Counted from the stretch's first letter, positions 26,941 to 35,763 are shown. The stretch: 64,000 bases of DNA from an uncultured Pontibacter sp. (GCA_947499125.1 CANMMP010000001.1:1054001-1118000); one strand, 5' to 3'. Program-made: numbers and translations. The notes: generated by a model from the letters alone, not told the origin.

Positions 26941-28128
26941 ATGAACCCTGTTTCAAACGTTTCATTCGATAATACTGCCGTTGCTTTCTCGTCTAAATCG
27001 GATGCGGAGCTTTACAAAATGTACCTGCTGTTTAAGACCATGAATAGCAACACACTTGTAAAATTTGGCGGCAAACTCCTTAACACAGCTATAAACCTGC
27101 ATCTGCCGGTTAAGTTTATTATAAAGCCTACTGTATTCGATCATTTTTGCGGCGGAGAAACCATAGAAGAATCCGAAAGGGCCATTAAGCAGCTAAGCGC
27201 ATTTAACATAGGTACCATACTTGATTACTCGGTGGAAGGCGAAGGCGATGAAAAAAGCTTTGATGCTACCCGCGACGAACTGCTGCGCACCATCGAGAAA
27301 GCCCATGGAAATAAAAGCATTCCTTTTTCGGTATTTAAAATTACCGGCCTGATAGATATTAACCTGCTGGAGAAAGTACAGAAAAATGCACAGCTAACAC
27401 CAGCCGAACAGGCTGCTTTTGACAGAGGCCGCGAGCGTGTAAATACAATTTGCAAACACTGCTACCAACGCGATGTACGTGTATTTATAGATGCTGAAGA
27501 AAGCTGGATACAGGACACGATCGATAACCTGACCTATGAGATGATGGCGCTTTACAATAAAGAAAAGACCAACATCTATAACACCTACCAACTATACCGC
27601 CACGACCGCCTGGATGTGCTGAAGCGTGACCTGGAAAATGCAAATAAGGGCGGCTACTATTTAGGTGCCAAGCTAGTGCGTGGTGCTTATATGGAGAAAG
27701 AAGCTAAACGCGCAGCCGAACAAGGCTACCAGAACCCGATAAACCCTACAAAACAAGCCACCGACGACCTTTTTAATAATGCCTTGCATTTTTGTGTGGA
27801 GAACATCGACCGGATTGCGTTTTGTAACGGCACTCATAACGAAGAGAGCTGCTACCTGCTGATGGAACTGATGGCAAAACATAACATAGCGCCTGACGAC
27901 CCGCGCGTATACTTTGCACAACTATTTGGCATGAGCGATAACCTGTCGTATAACCTGGCCAAAGCGGGATATAATGTGGCCAAGTATGTACCTTATGGTC
28001 CGGTAAAAGAAGTTATGCCTTACCTGTTGCGCCGCGCAAACGAGAACACAGCTATAGCCGGCCAGAGCAGCCGCGAATTTATGCTGATAAGAAGTGAGAT
28101 AGAGCGCCGCAACAAAGCCCGTAAGTAA
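26941..28128 (+). CDS. Proline dehydrogenase
   Basis: A 395-residue FAD enzyme that oxidises proline to pyrroline-5-carboxylate. The beta-alpha barrel motifs GGYYLGAKLVRGAYMEKE, CNGTHNEES, FAQLFGMSDNLSYNLAKAGYNVAKYVPYGPVKEVMPYLLRRANEN are visible, including the conserved YLLRRxxEN substrate-binding run near the C-terminus. It is monofunctional, with no fused P5C dehydrogenase. It carries its own promoter and terminator, and is divergent from the aro genes. Confidence 0.93.
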   Translation: MNPVSNVSFDNTAVAFSSKSDAELYKMYLLFKTMNSNTLVKFGGKLLNTAINLHLPVKFIIKPTVFDHFCGGETIEESERAIKQLSAFNIGTILDYSVEGEGDEKSFDATRDELLRTIEKAHGNKSIPFSVFKITGLIDINLLEKVQKNAQLTPAEQAAFDRGRERVNTICKHCYQRDVRVFIDAEESWIQDTIDNLTYEMMALYNKEKTNIYNTYQLYRHDRLDVLKRDLENANKGGYYLGAKLVRGAYMEKEAKRAAEQGYQNPINPTKQATDDLFNNALHFCVENIDRIAFCNGTHNEESCYLLMELMAKHNIAPDDPRVYFAQLFGMSDNLSYNLAKAGYNVAKYVPYGPVKEVMPYLLRRANENTAIAGQSSREFMLIRSEIERRNKARK

Positions 28129-28140
28129 ATCAGCTTATTA

Positions 28141-28174
28141 AAAAAGCCTGCTAAACACTATAGCAGGCTTTTTT
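28141..28174 (+). terminator. Terminator after proline dehydrogenase
   Basis: AAAAAGCCTGCTA pairs with TAGCAGGCTTTTT; the loop AACAC and flanking TATAG resemble loops of other terminators in the window. Confidence 0.85.
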
Positions 28175-28190
28175 ATGGGGTAACTAAAAA

Positions 28191-28229
28191 ATATAAAGTC
28201 CTCTGAGCCGAAACCCAGAGGACTTTATA
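28191..28229. terminator. Bidirectional terminator
   Basis: ATATAAAGTCCTCTG (28191-28205) and CAGAGGACTTTATAT (28215-28229) form a perfect 15-bp stem. It lies just after the stop codon of the small lipoprotein gene on the minus strand. Confidence 0.8.
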
Positions 28230-28274
28230 TTGTGTTATAGAACTATAAGTAGTATCCTAAAGTTCTGAAATTAA

Positions 28275-28472
28275 TTACTGAACTACAGTAGCAGAGTCAG
28301 TAGTGATTTCAGCAGCAGTAGTATCAACTACAGTTTCTTCTTCAACTACAGTTTCTTCGATTGTAGTTTCTTCGATTACTTCAGCTTCAGTTTCAGCAGC
28401 TGGCTCAGTGTTGCAAGCAGTGAAAGAAACAAGAGCGAAAGCTACAACAGCGAATTTGAATAGATTTTTCAT
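28275..28472 (-). CDS. Small acidic Thr/Glu-rich lipoprotein
   Basis: A 65-residue protein with a lipoprotein signal (MKNLFKFAVVAFALVSFTAC, Cys20). The mature part is low-complexity: Glu, Thr, Val and Ala with repeats of the type EETxxEETVVEEETVV, and no aromatic residue. Such peptides occur widely in Bacteroidota with unknown function. It has its own downstream terminator. It is divergent from the sigma factor gene. Confidence 0.7.
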   Translation of the reverse strand: MKNLFKFAVVAFALVSFTACNTEPAAETEAEVIEETTIEETVVEEETVVDTTAAEITTDSATVVQ

Positions 28473-28614
28473 TTTGATTTTGTAATTAGTGTTTTGGTTT
28501 CGATTTTGATGTTCATACCGGAAAGAATAAAAGGTAACCCGGTTTCAGAAAAAAAATTAAAATTATTTTTAATGGGTTACAAAACACCCCAATCTGTATT
28601 AAAACTTGAGCGGA

Positions 28615-29196
28615 ATGAAGAGAGGTTTGTATGAAACGGATGAAGCAGTTATTGCAGGTATCCGGTGCGGCGACGACCGGGCACTGGCGCACATGTACAA
28701 ACTTCACTTCCCGATGGTATCGCACCTTATACTCAGCAACAACGGCACCGACGACGAGGCAAAAGACATTTACCAGGAAGGCGTAATTGTTTTTTACGAA
28801 AAGATAAAGGATAACTCGCTGGAGCTTAGCTGCCAGATAAAAACGTACCTGTATTCGGTTTGCCGCAGACTATGGCTTAAAAAGCTGGCCGAAAAAGGTC
28901 GTTTCGCTGTAAAGCTGGATGATGCTGAAAACTACCTGATGCTGGAGGAGGATGTGCCGCAGCACGAAGAGAACGAAAGGCAGTTTGGCCAGATGGAAGT
29001 TGCGATGAACCAGTTGGGCGAGCCATGCCGTTCGCTGCTCGAAGATTATTATATCCGGACGCAGAGCATGCAGGAAATTACCGAACGATTTGGCTATACC
29101 AATTCCGATACGGCTAAAAACCAGAAGTATAAGTGCCTGCAACGGCTAAAAAAGATATTTTTTACGAACTATAAACCAGAAGATACTCTTTTATAG
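28615..29196 (+). CDS. RNA polymerase sigma factor, ECF-like
   Basis: A 193-residue protein from the ATG at 28615; a TTG at 28606 gives only three more residues. Region 2 is visible (DDRALAHMYKLHFPMVSHLIL ... DEAKDIYQEGVIVFYEKI) and region 4 near the end (LGEPCRSLLEDYYIRTQSMQEITERFGYTNSDTAKNQKYKCLQRLKK). It should direct core RNA polymerase to a stress or envelope regulon. The next gene, 41 bp downstream, encodes a membrane protein whose cytoplasmic part looks like an anti-sigma segment. Confidence 0.88.
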   Translation: MKRGLYETDEAVIAGIRCGDDRALAHMYKLHFPMVSHLILSNNGTDDEAKDIYQEGVIVFYEKIKDNSLELSCQIKTYLYSVCRRLWLKKLAEKGRFAVKLDDAENYLMLEEDVPQHEENERQFGQMEVAMNQLGEPCRSLLEDYYIRTQSMQEITERFGYTNSDTAKNQKYKCLQRLKKIFFTNYKPEDTLL

Positions 29197-29237
29197 TTTA
29201 AGTAACCGGCCCCCAAAAGGCTTATAGTTTAAAACCG

Positions 29238-30317
29238 ATGGAATACCTGATGTATGAACAAATAGAGCGCTACCTGGCGGGCAGCATGGATGCCGACGAA
29301 AGATCGGCCTTTGAGGCGCTGATGCATACAGACCCCAGGCTGGCCAAGCAGGTGCAGGAACACCGCGTTATACTGCAGGCAATGCAACAATACGGTAAAC
29401 GCAACGCGCTCCGAACCCAGCTGAACAACATCCACTCCGACATGGAGACAAATAGATCAGGAAAACAACCTGCCTGGAAAGTTTTCTGGAACCGTAACGC
29501 CCAGACTATGGGGGTAGCAGCCAGCGTTTCGTTGTTATCTGTGTTTGGTACTTTGTGGAGCGTGCAGCAAATGAAAGCTCCGGTGCAGCAGCAAACTGTA
29601 CGCTACGTGGAGCTTCGCCGCGAAGTAGACAAGCTAAAGAAAGCGCAGACAGCTATTATAAAAGGCATAAACAATACGAATAAGGCTGTTCCACGGCCTG
29701 CAAGATTTAGCGGAACCGGATTTGCCCTTACTTCGGATGGATATATGGTTACCAGCTCGCACGTAGTTGAAGGTGCCGATTCGATCATGGTCGAAAATAA
29801 GGCCGGGCAAAAGTATAAAGTACACGAAGTTTACCGCGACCAGGCACACGATCTTTCGATTCTTAAAATAGAAGACCCGGCTTTTGAGGGTTTCGGCAAA
29901 CTGCCTTATACTTTTAAAACAGCTGAGTCGGATCTTGGCGAGAAGGTTTATACATTGGGCTATCCTCGCGAAGATATCGTGTTTGGCGAAGGTTCGCTTA
30001 GTTCTTCTTCGGGCTTTGAAGGAGATACTACTGCCTACCAGATCTCGATCCCACTTAACCCGGGTAACAGCGGTGGCCCATTATTAGACGATAAAGGCAA
30101 CCTGGTTGGGGTGATAAGCGGAAAGCAGGCAGGCCAGGAAGGAGCAGCATTTGCCATTAAGTCGGCTTACCTGTTGCAACTGATCAGCGAACTGCCTTTA
30201 GCCACTACCCTATCACCACTTTCTTTACCGCAAAAAAACGCCTTAACCGGTATCAGCAGGCCGCAGCAGCTTAAAAAGCTCCGCGATTTTGTGTTTGTGG
30301 TTAAAGTATACAATTAG
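29238..30317 (+). CDS. Membrane-anchored trypsin-like serine protease with anti-sigma-like N-terminus
   Basis: A 359-residue protein in three parts. Residues 1-88 contain EQIERYLAGSMDADERSAFEALMHTDP, the opening typical of Bacteroidota anti-sigma factors. Residues 91-109 form one membrane helix, followed by a short coiled segment. Residues 155-315 are an S1C/DegP-like protease with a complete triad: His175 (SSHVV), Asp205 (AHDLSILK) and Ser288 (NPGNSGGP). No PDZ domain follows. The topology puts the protease in the periplasm and the anti-sigma part in the cytoplasm. Adjacent to an ECF sigma gene, it may sense and relay envelope stress; this is inference. Confidence 0.82.
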   Translation: MEYLMYEQIERYLAGSMDADERSAFEALMHTDPRLAKQVQEHRVILQAMQQYGKRNALRTQLNNIHSDMETNRSGKQPAWKVFWNRNAQTMGVAASVSLLSVFGTLWSVQQMKAPVQQQTVRYVELRREVDKLKKAQTAIIKGINNTNKAVPRPARFSGTGFALTSDGYMVTSSHVVEGADSIMVENKAGQKYKVHEVYRDQAHDLSILKIEDPAFEGFGKLPYTFKTAESDLGEKVYTLGYPREDIVFGEGSLSSSSGFEGDTTAYQISIPLNPGNSGGPLLDDKGNLVGVISGKQAGQEGAAFAIKSAYLLQLISELPLATTLSPLSLPQKNALTGISRPQQLKKLRDFVFVVKVYN

Positions 30318-30344
30318 GAAGTATAAAAACTCAATTTATAGTAT

Positions 30345-30380
30345 TAAAGCCGCTGCAAGTTAATTGCAGCGGCTTTATTG
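30345..30380 (+). terminator. Terminator after sigma/protease pair
   Basis: TAAAGCCGCTGCAA (30345-30358) pairs with TTGCAGCGGCTTTA (30364-30377), loop of 5 nt. Confidence 0.8.
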
Positions 30381-30447
30381 TTTTATATATAGCCAACATT
30401 TAGGGGCTATACTTAGTAAATTATGCTTATTGACATTGAGATCATCT

Positions 30448-31068
30448 ATGAAAATAAAAGCATCATTACCTTTAATGGCGGCAACTATAATAAGCGCAAC
30501 TATACTTAGCTGCAACAGGCCTGATACCCCTGAAACTTTAAGCCAGACACAGGTAATGCCGGGCACGGCACCGGAATCTGAAATAAACTATAACACCCTA
30601 TTTGAGGCCACACCCAACACCCGGCTTTTCGATATTGTAGCCCTGGCAAACTCAAACGACCACCTAAGCAGATTTGCAGCATTGCTGGAAGAAACCAGTT
30701 TAAATACTGTGCTGGAATCTGGCGGGTCTTACACTGTGTTTATACCTACCAACGAGGCTTTCAATAAACTTCATCCGGAAGAAATACAGCAACTAACCAA
30801 CCCCGAAAACGATGAAATAAGGAAGCGACTGGTGCAGGCACATATAGTTTCGGGCGAGTTATATAGCAACGACCTTGAAAGTATAAAACAACTTAAAACA
30901 ACAGATGGCGTTGAACTATCGGTAAGCCCCGAACAGGGCGGATATGTAACAATTGGCGGTGCACGCATCGTAAAACCTAATGTTGCAGTCTCGAACGGAA
31001 TAGTACATATTGTGGACAAAGTAATTTTAAACGAACCAGAAGCAGCTAAACCGAACAAGAAACTATAA
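30448..31068 (+). CDS. Fasciclin-domain lipoprotein 1
   Basis: A 206-residue protein from the ATG at 30448 (the longer frame from 30364 lacks a signal). The signal ends in a lipobox, ATILSC. The FAS1 domain spans about residues 60-195: H1 motif YTVFIPTNEAFNKL, LVQAHIVSGEL, and the final GIVHIVDKVIL are clear. FAS1 lipoproteins are surface or periplasmic adhesion-like proteins. It is the first of three consecutive FAS1 genes. Confidence 0.88.
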   Translation: MKIKASLPLMAATIISATILSCNRPDTPETLSQTQVMPGTAPESEINYNTLFEATPNTRLFDIVALANSNDHLSRFAALLEETSLNTVLESGGSYTVFIPTNEAFNKLHPEEIQQLTNPENDEIRKRLVQAHIVSGELYSNDLESIKQLKTTDGVELSVSPEQGGYVTIGGARIVKPNVAVSNGIVHIVDKVILNEPEAAKPNKKL

Positions 31069-31203
31069 CCAAACCAAGAACCTGACAGGTCAGTAAACCT
31101 AAAAATCACCCTAACCATTATGGCAGTTTATAAGCTGCAAAAGGCATTGCCGGCCACAGAACCGGCAAGTATAAATTGTTTTATTAACTAAATCTGAAAA
31201 GCT

Positions 31204-31938
31204 ATGAAAATGATAAAAGTAAATTCTTTCCTTGCGGCAGCTATTGCTTCAGCTACATTATATGGTTGCGCCAGCACCGACGATAGCATGGACAACACCA
31301 CTGCCATGGAAGACGAAGTAACGATGAGCGAAACCCAAACGATGGCTGGTAGCACTACCGAACCTGAAACAGAAGAATCAGTAGTAGTGACCAGCGAAGT
31401 GGTAGCTCCTGTTGCAGTTATACCTTTAGCAGAACTTTCTCTTGAGAACACCGAGGAGCTAGACATGATGTTTGATGGCATCGAAGAAACTGAGAACCAC
31501 AGCGTATTAGACCTGGCAAAACAGAGCGCCAACCTTTCAACGTTCGTGTACCTGATGGAATCTTCAGGATTGGCTAACACCCTGACTGATGATGGCTCTT
31601 ATACTGTATTTGCACCAACTAACGAGGCATTCTCTAAAGTATCTAAGGCAGATATGGAAATGCTGCTATTACCTGAAAATAAAGCGAAGCTTTCAGCTAT
31701 ACTTCAGACGCACATTCTTCCAAACGAGGTACCATCTACTGCGTTTAACTCATCTCAGCGAATTACACTCGATAACGACCGTTACATACCAGTAACAACT
31801 CAGTTAAACGGTACGCAGATAATTGTTGGTGGTGCTACTATAGTTGTACCAAACGTTGAAGCTTCAAATGGTATCATTCACGTAGTTGATAATGTGATCA
31901 TACCAAAAAATGATGCTGTAGACGGTGACCTCCGTTAA
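31204..31938 (+). CDS. Fasciclin-domain lipoprotein 2
   Basis: A 244-residue protein with a lipoprotein signal (lipobox LYGC), then about 80 residues rich in Glu, Thr and Val, then a FAS1 domain from about residue 100 (YTVFAPTNEAFSKV, LQTHILPNEVPS, GIIHVVDNVII). The long acidic spacer would hold the domain away from the membrane. Paralogue of its two neighbours. A terminator follows, so it is probably read separately from the third copy. Confidence 0.9.
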   Translation: MKMIKVNSFLAAAIASATLYGCASTDDSMDNTTAMEDEVTMSETQTMAGSTTEPETEESVVVTSEVVAPVAVIPLAELSLENTEELDMMFDGIEETENHSVLDLAKQSANLSTFVYLMESSGLANTLTDDGSYTVFAPTNEAFSKVSKADMEMLLLPENKAKLSAILQTHILPNEVPSTAFNSSQRITLDNDRYIPVTTQLNGTQIIVGGATIVVPNVEASNGIIHVVDNVIIPKNDAVDGDLR

Positions 31939-31956
31939 GACAAATAGATAAACTGC

Positions 31957-31987
31957 AAAAGCCCTCCCCTTAACGGAGGGCTTTTGT
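31957..31987 (+). terminator. Terminator after fasciclin gene 2
   Basis: AAAAGCCCTCC (31957-31967) pairs with GGAGGGCTTTT, with a 7-nt loop. Confidence 0.85.
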
Positions 31988-32028
31988 GTTTTAAGCAACC
32001 TGATCACTCAACCAAACTATAAATAACT

Positions 32029-32679
32029 ATGAAACGACACGTTAACTATGCCTTTGTAGTTCTTGCTATTTGCTTAATAAGTCTGGCAGGATGCGCGGGC
32101 TCCGACAACACAACTGACGTTACAACTGATACGACCTACAGTGCAAATACAACAGAACTAAGCGACACGACTGCTCCCCAGGCGCCCATGGATCCTGATA
32201 CCGATATGGTCGACGAAGACACAACCGACACCAACATCTCCGCTAACAATCAACTTGGTAACCGCATGAACCTGGTTATACTTATCGGGCAGAACCCTAA
32301 TTTATCTACTCTATCAGAATTGATACGGGCATCTAACCTGGTAATTGAACTAGAAAGCCCTGCCGATTATACTTTCTTTGCTCCTACCAACGATGCCTTT
32401 AGCGCACTCCCAGCTGGTACGCTCGATGTACTGAAACAACCTGTAAACAGCAGTGAACTTAGAAATCTGCTGCAGGCCCAAATACTTCCGAACAGAATTA
32501 GTACCGAAGAGATGAAAGATAAAATGCCGATGAAAACAGCTCAGGGAGAAGAAGTTATAGTACAGCGAAGCGGACAAACTATAAAGGTTGGAGGCGCCAC
32601 TATACTTACTAAAGATGTAAAAGCATCAAACGGATTAGTGCATGTAATTGATAAAGTACTTGTACCACCGTCAAAGTAG
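32029..32679 (+). CDS. Fasciclin-domain lipoprotein 3
   Basis: A 216-residue protein with lipobox LAGC, a Thr/Asp-rich spacer of about 50 residues and one FAS1 domain from about residue 78 (YTFFAPTNDAFSAL, LLQAQILPNRIS, GLVHVIDKVLV). Domain order is the same as in the two upstream paralogues, and the spacer composition differs, which suggests duplication followed by rapid linker change. Confidence 0.9.
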   Translation: MKRHVNYAFVVLAICLISLAGCAGSDNTTDVTTDTTYSANTTELSDTTAPQAPMDPDTDMVDEDTTDTNISANNQLGNRMNLVILIGQNPNLSTLSELIRASNLVIELESPADYTFFAPTNDAFSALPAGTLDVLKQPVNSSELRNLLQAQILPNRISTEEMKDKMPMKTAQGEEVIVQRSGQTIKVGGATILTKDVKASNGLVHVIDKVLVPPSK

Positions 32680-32839
32680 TATTCAGGCTTGAAGTATACA
32701 TGTTTTCTATGGCTTTTCCTTGGAGGCATTCGGGCTACAACCGTAACTAAAAGGCTAAGCAGCCGTTATAATAAACCAACGGCAGCATTTTTAATGATTG
32801 CCGGATAAGTACTAAAATTGAACAAAAACTATAAAAGCT

Positions 32840-33376
32840 ATGATGAACAGAACTGAAGACAAGGGCATGATGACTGCCATGTTCCGCGACAGAGAAAGCG
32901 CAGAACGTGCATTTAACGAACTTCGTGCACGTGGTTATGATAAAGACGATATTAACGTAGTTATGTCGGACGATGCCAGAAAAAGACATTTTGGTGATGA
33001 TGATGCCGATGATACTACTGAACTAGGAAATAAATCGCTTGAAGGAGCCGGAGCTGGTTCGGCGATTGGTGGTACTTTAGGTGCTGTGGTTGGTGCCATT
33101 GCAGCTATTGGTACATCAGTAGCTATTCCGGGTCTTGGCCTTATAGTGGCAGGTCCACTGGCAGCTGGCCTGGCCGGCGCTGGTGCTGGTGGTTTAACAG
33201 GTGGCCTGATCGGTGCGCTTGTTGGTGCCGGCATACCTGAAGAGCGAGCTAAAGTTTATGAAACCGGTATTAAAGAAGGTAACATTGTACTTGGCTTTAA
33301 ACCACATACTTCTGAAGACGCCCGTTATTTTGAGGAGCACTTCCAGAAGCACCGTGGCGAACATATTTACTACTAA
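32840..33376 (+). CDS. General stress protein-like membrane protein (YflT/DUF1269-type)
   Basis: A 178-residue protein. Residues 9-45 (MMTAMFRDRESAERAFNELRARGYDKDDINVVMSD) match the N-terminal general-stress YflT-like fold. Residues 67-135 are extremely Gly/Ala-rich and hydrophobic (AGAGSAIGGTLGAVVGAIAAIG and similar), probably a glycine-zipper membrane hairpin. The C-terminal part has VYETGIKEGNIVLGF and a repeat-like beta segment. Such proteins are induced by osmotic or general stress. Neighbouring genes also look stress-related. Confidence 0.8.
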   Translation: MMNRTEDKGMMTAMFRDRESAERAFNELRARGYDKDDINVVMSDDARKRHFGDDDADDTTELGNKSLEGAGAGSAIGGTLGAVVGAIAAIGTSVAIPGLGLIVAGPLAAGLAGAGAGGLTGGLIGALVGAGIPEERAKVYETGIKEGNIVLGFKPHTSEDARYFEEHFQKHRGEHIYY

Positions 33377-33411
33377 CGGTTAGTATTAACACGTATTAAT
33401 CGTAATGCTAT

Positions 33412-33443
33412 AAAACGCCTGGCCCACAAAGCCGGGCGTTTTT
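33412..33443 (+). terminator. Terminator after general stress gene
   Basis: AAAACGCCTGGC pairs imperfectly with GCCGGGCGTTTTT, followed by TTGTTTT. Confidence 0.7.
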
Positions 33444-33587
33444 GTTTTAGAACAACAGTTACAACCATCTCTTTAATAAAATTAATAGCATCTGTTATAA
33501 AAACTTAACTTGGCCGTTATAAATTTCTACATTATATTGCAATTCGTTGCCTTTTCACCCTTTACTATCCGGCTACGGTTCAGCGCC

Positions 33588-34004
33588 ATGTATAAACTTC
33601 AGCATATCCTGATAATAGATGATGATCAGATAAATAACCTATTCTCACAGATAATTCTGGAAGATGCGAATGTTTGCAATATGGTATCTGTTTGCCAAAG
33701 CACCATCGAAGCACTGGAATTGCTGCGTAGCATGAACCAGGGTTTGGAGGCCACTTTCCCGGATTTGATCCTGCTGGATATTAATATGCCGGAACTGGAT
33801 GGTTTTGATTTTTTACAACGCTACCACTCACTTGGCTACCACGAAAAGTATAATACAGCTATTTCCATGTTCAGTACGGAGCATGAAGCCGAATTCCAGG
33901 AACGTATCAGTGAGTATTCTTCCGTAATAGGTTTTATTCAGAAACCCCTGAACATGGCCACACTCCATACTATTTTAGAACACCAAAGCCAGAGCGCACA
34001 GTAA
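33588..34004 (+). CDS. Single-domain response regulator
   Basis: A 138-residue CheY-like receiver from the ATG at 33588; the frame extends upstream to a TTG but those residues are not part of the domain. The acidic pocket is ILIIDDDQINN (Asp11-13), the phosphoacceptor is Asp64 in ILLDINMPELDGF, and Lys109 (FIQKP) completes the active site. There is no output domain, so it must act by protein contact. No histidine kinase is adjacent. This LuxR-less receiver type is frequent in Cytophagales. Confidence 0.9.
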   Translation: MYKLQHILIIDDDQINNLFSQIILEDANVCNMVSVCQSTIEALELLRSMNQGLEATFPDLILLDINMPELDGFDFLQRYHSLGYHEKYNTAISMFSTEHEAEFQERISEYSSVIGFIQKPLNMATLHTILEHQSQSAQ

Positions 34005-34063
34005 ACAAATTAGTATTGTTTCGTATGCAATAGGTAAACATACATTTACCTAAGTATAAAACT

Positions 34064-34651
34064 ATGAAACGCATACTAACAGCCACCTTTGTTGTGGCAT
34101 CTTTCACATTCCTCTCCTGCTCATCAGACAATAACACCGCCGACACCGATACCAACACGGATGGCGAACTAACAACTACAGCTGCTGTCGATTCTACTTT
34201 ATCAGAAAATAAACAAGAACTGATGCAGACCCTTGCCCAGCATATTATGCTACAGATAGAATTGGGCAAAATGGTAAGCCAGAACGCTACTACCGACGAA
34301 GCAAAACAATTTGCCCAGCAGTTGGTGAGCCAGTACACAAGCAAAAGAACAGAGCTACAGGAACTGGCATCAAACTATAACATTACCCTCGAATCAACTT
34401 TAGACGACGACCAGCAGGAACACCTGAACGATCTGGCAGATAAAAAGGGGGCGGATTTTGATAAACAATATTGGGAAGAAATAACTGACGCCCAAAAAGA
34501 TGCCCTGGACGATTACGACGACGTGCTGAAAGATATTACGGAAGCCGATGCAACTGCTTTTGGGATCTGGGCCCGAACATCCGAAAAAGAGCTGAGGGCA
34601 CAATACGAACAGGCATTGGCTCACCAACTGGAACTTAAGAACAGGATTTAA
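34064..34651 (+). CDS. DUF4142 lipoprotein
   Basis: A 195-residue lipoprotein (lipobox TFLSC) with a predominantly helical mature part. QELMQTLAQHIMLQIELGKMVSQNATTDEAKQFAQQLVSQYT and the later DDYDDVLKDITEADATAFGIWARTSEKELRAQYEQALAH match DUF4142, a ferritin-like four-helix domain found in envelope stress proteins. Convergent with the SGNH hydrolase gene, 15 bp away. Confidence 0.82.
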   Translation: MKRILTATFVVASFTFLSCSSDNNTADTDTNTDGELTTTAAVDSTLSENKQELMQTLAQHIMLQIELGKMVSQNATTDEAKQFAQQLVSQYTSKRTELQELASNYNITLESTLDDDQQEHLNDLADKKGADFDKQYWEEITDAQKDALDDYDDVLKDITEADATAFGIWARTSEKELRAQYEQALAHQLELKNRI

Positions 34652-34666
34652 CTATAAAGCAGTCAT

Positions 34667-35218
34667 TTAGAGCTGATCTTTTAAAACAGCCCAGGTATGC
34701 TTTGCCAGTAACTTCTGCCCTTCGGCGTTCGGATGAAATCCATCGGGTAAGTTAAGGTGACGCATACCTGCCACGCCTTCGAGCAGGAAAGGAACAAAGG
34801 CAATGTTATTCTTTAGAGCCAGTTCCCGGAATATTTTTCTGAACTCAGCTGCATAACGGCCCGGCACAATATCCGGAATCTCCATACCCGAAAGTATAAG
34901 TTTTGCATTAGGCCAGGTACGTTTGGCTTTGTCCAACATCTCCTGCAGGTTTATAGTTGTTTCGCGGGTTGGTATACCTCTTAAGCCATCGTTGGCGCCC
35001 AGGGCAAGTATAAAAATGGCAACGTCCAGGTGCAGCCACTTATCGAGGCGGTGCAGGCCGCTGGCTGTAGTATCGCCACTCAGGCCGGCATTTATTACTT
35101 TATAGTTAGTATGGCCTTCGGCAGTTAGTTGCTGCTGCAATAAGGCTGGGTATGCCTGTGCTTGTGGCAAACCATAACCTGCTGTCAGGCTGTCACCAAA
35201 TATCAGTATGTTCTGCAT
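34667..35218 (-). CDS. SGNH/GDSL-family esterase (TesA-like)
   Basis: A 183-residue hydrolase. All four SGNH blocks are present: Ser10 in FGDSLTAGYG, Gly47 in LSGDTTASG, Asn76 in GANDGLRG, and Asp159/His162 in PDGFHPNAEG. TesA-type enzymes act as arylesterases, lysophospholipases or thioesterases. Unlike the E. coli protein, no signal peptide is present in this reading frame, so it is probably cytoplasmic. Confidence 0.9.
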   Translation of the reverse strand: MQNILIFGDSLTAGYGLPQAQAYPALLQQQLTAEGHTNYKVINAGLSGDTTASGLHRLDKWLHLDVAIFILALGANDGLRGIPTRETTINLQEMLDKAKRTWPNAKLILSGMEIPDIVPGRYAAEFRKIFRELALKNNIAFVPFLLEGVAGMRHLNLPDGFHPNAEGQKLLAKHTWAVLKDQL

Positions 35219-35250
35219 ATATCTTAAACTATAACGGGGCTTGTACTATA

Positions 35251-35290
35251 AAAAAAGAAGGGATGCCAACGTGGCAACCCTTCTTTTTTA
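35251..35290. terminator. Bidirectional terminator between PA2169-like and esterase genes
   Basis: AAGAAGGG-TGCCA and TGGCA-CCCTTCTT pair around ACG, with A-run on one side and T-run on the other. On the minus strand it ends the PA2169-like transcript. Confidence 0.85.
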
Positions 35291-35307
35291 AACTTATAGT
35301 TGTATCA

Positions 35308-35763
35308 TTAATCAACAGATCTTTTCATTTGCTTCAGGTGCTCACAAGTAGCCAACGAAGCCTGCTTTTGCTTTTCTACCATCTGCACTACTTCTTGTGG
35401 CAGTTCGGTTTTATGCTCCAGGGCATCGTTGTAAGCTTTCTGAGCCCACTCTTCACCATAAAGGTTCGATTCAATAATGGCTTCTTCGTCTTTACCGGTT
35501 ATACCAGCTTTCACGTCCATCCAGCCTCTGTAAAACTTACCTTTTATAGTTGTATCGTGCTGCGTTTCGCCTCCAACACGGCTAAGCGTGCCGTTCAGCT
35601 CATTTGAGAACTGCTGGCTCTGTGTAACCAGTTCGTTATAGTATGCTTTGTGAGCCGGGTCGCGGGTCTCTTTTGCAGCAGTTTTGTAACCTTCAATTCT
35701 GTCGTTTACAAACTGTGTTAACTCATTAATTACTTCCGAAGTTCTTTCATTTATGTTTTTCAT
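35308..35763 (-). CDS. PA2169-family four-helix-bundle protein (DUF2383-like)
   Basis: A 151-residue helical protein without signal sequence. The pattern INELTQFVNDRIEGYKTAAKETRDPAHKAYYNELVTQSQQFSNEL and the later EDEAIIESNLYGEEWAQKAYNDALEH type segment match the PA2169 / DUF2383 family, ferritin-like bundles of unknown function often near stress genes. It is transcribed away from the ctp gene and ends at a strong terminator. Confidence 0.85.
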   Translation of the reverse strand: MKNINERTSEVINELTQFVNDRIEGYKTAAKETRDPAHKAYYNELVTQSQQFSNELNGTLSRVGGETQHDTTIKGKFYRGWMDVKAGITGKDEEAIIESNLYGEEWAQKAYNDALEHKTELPQEVVQMVEKQKQASLATCEHLKQMKRSVD

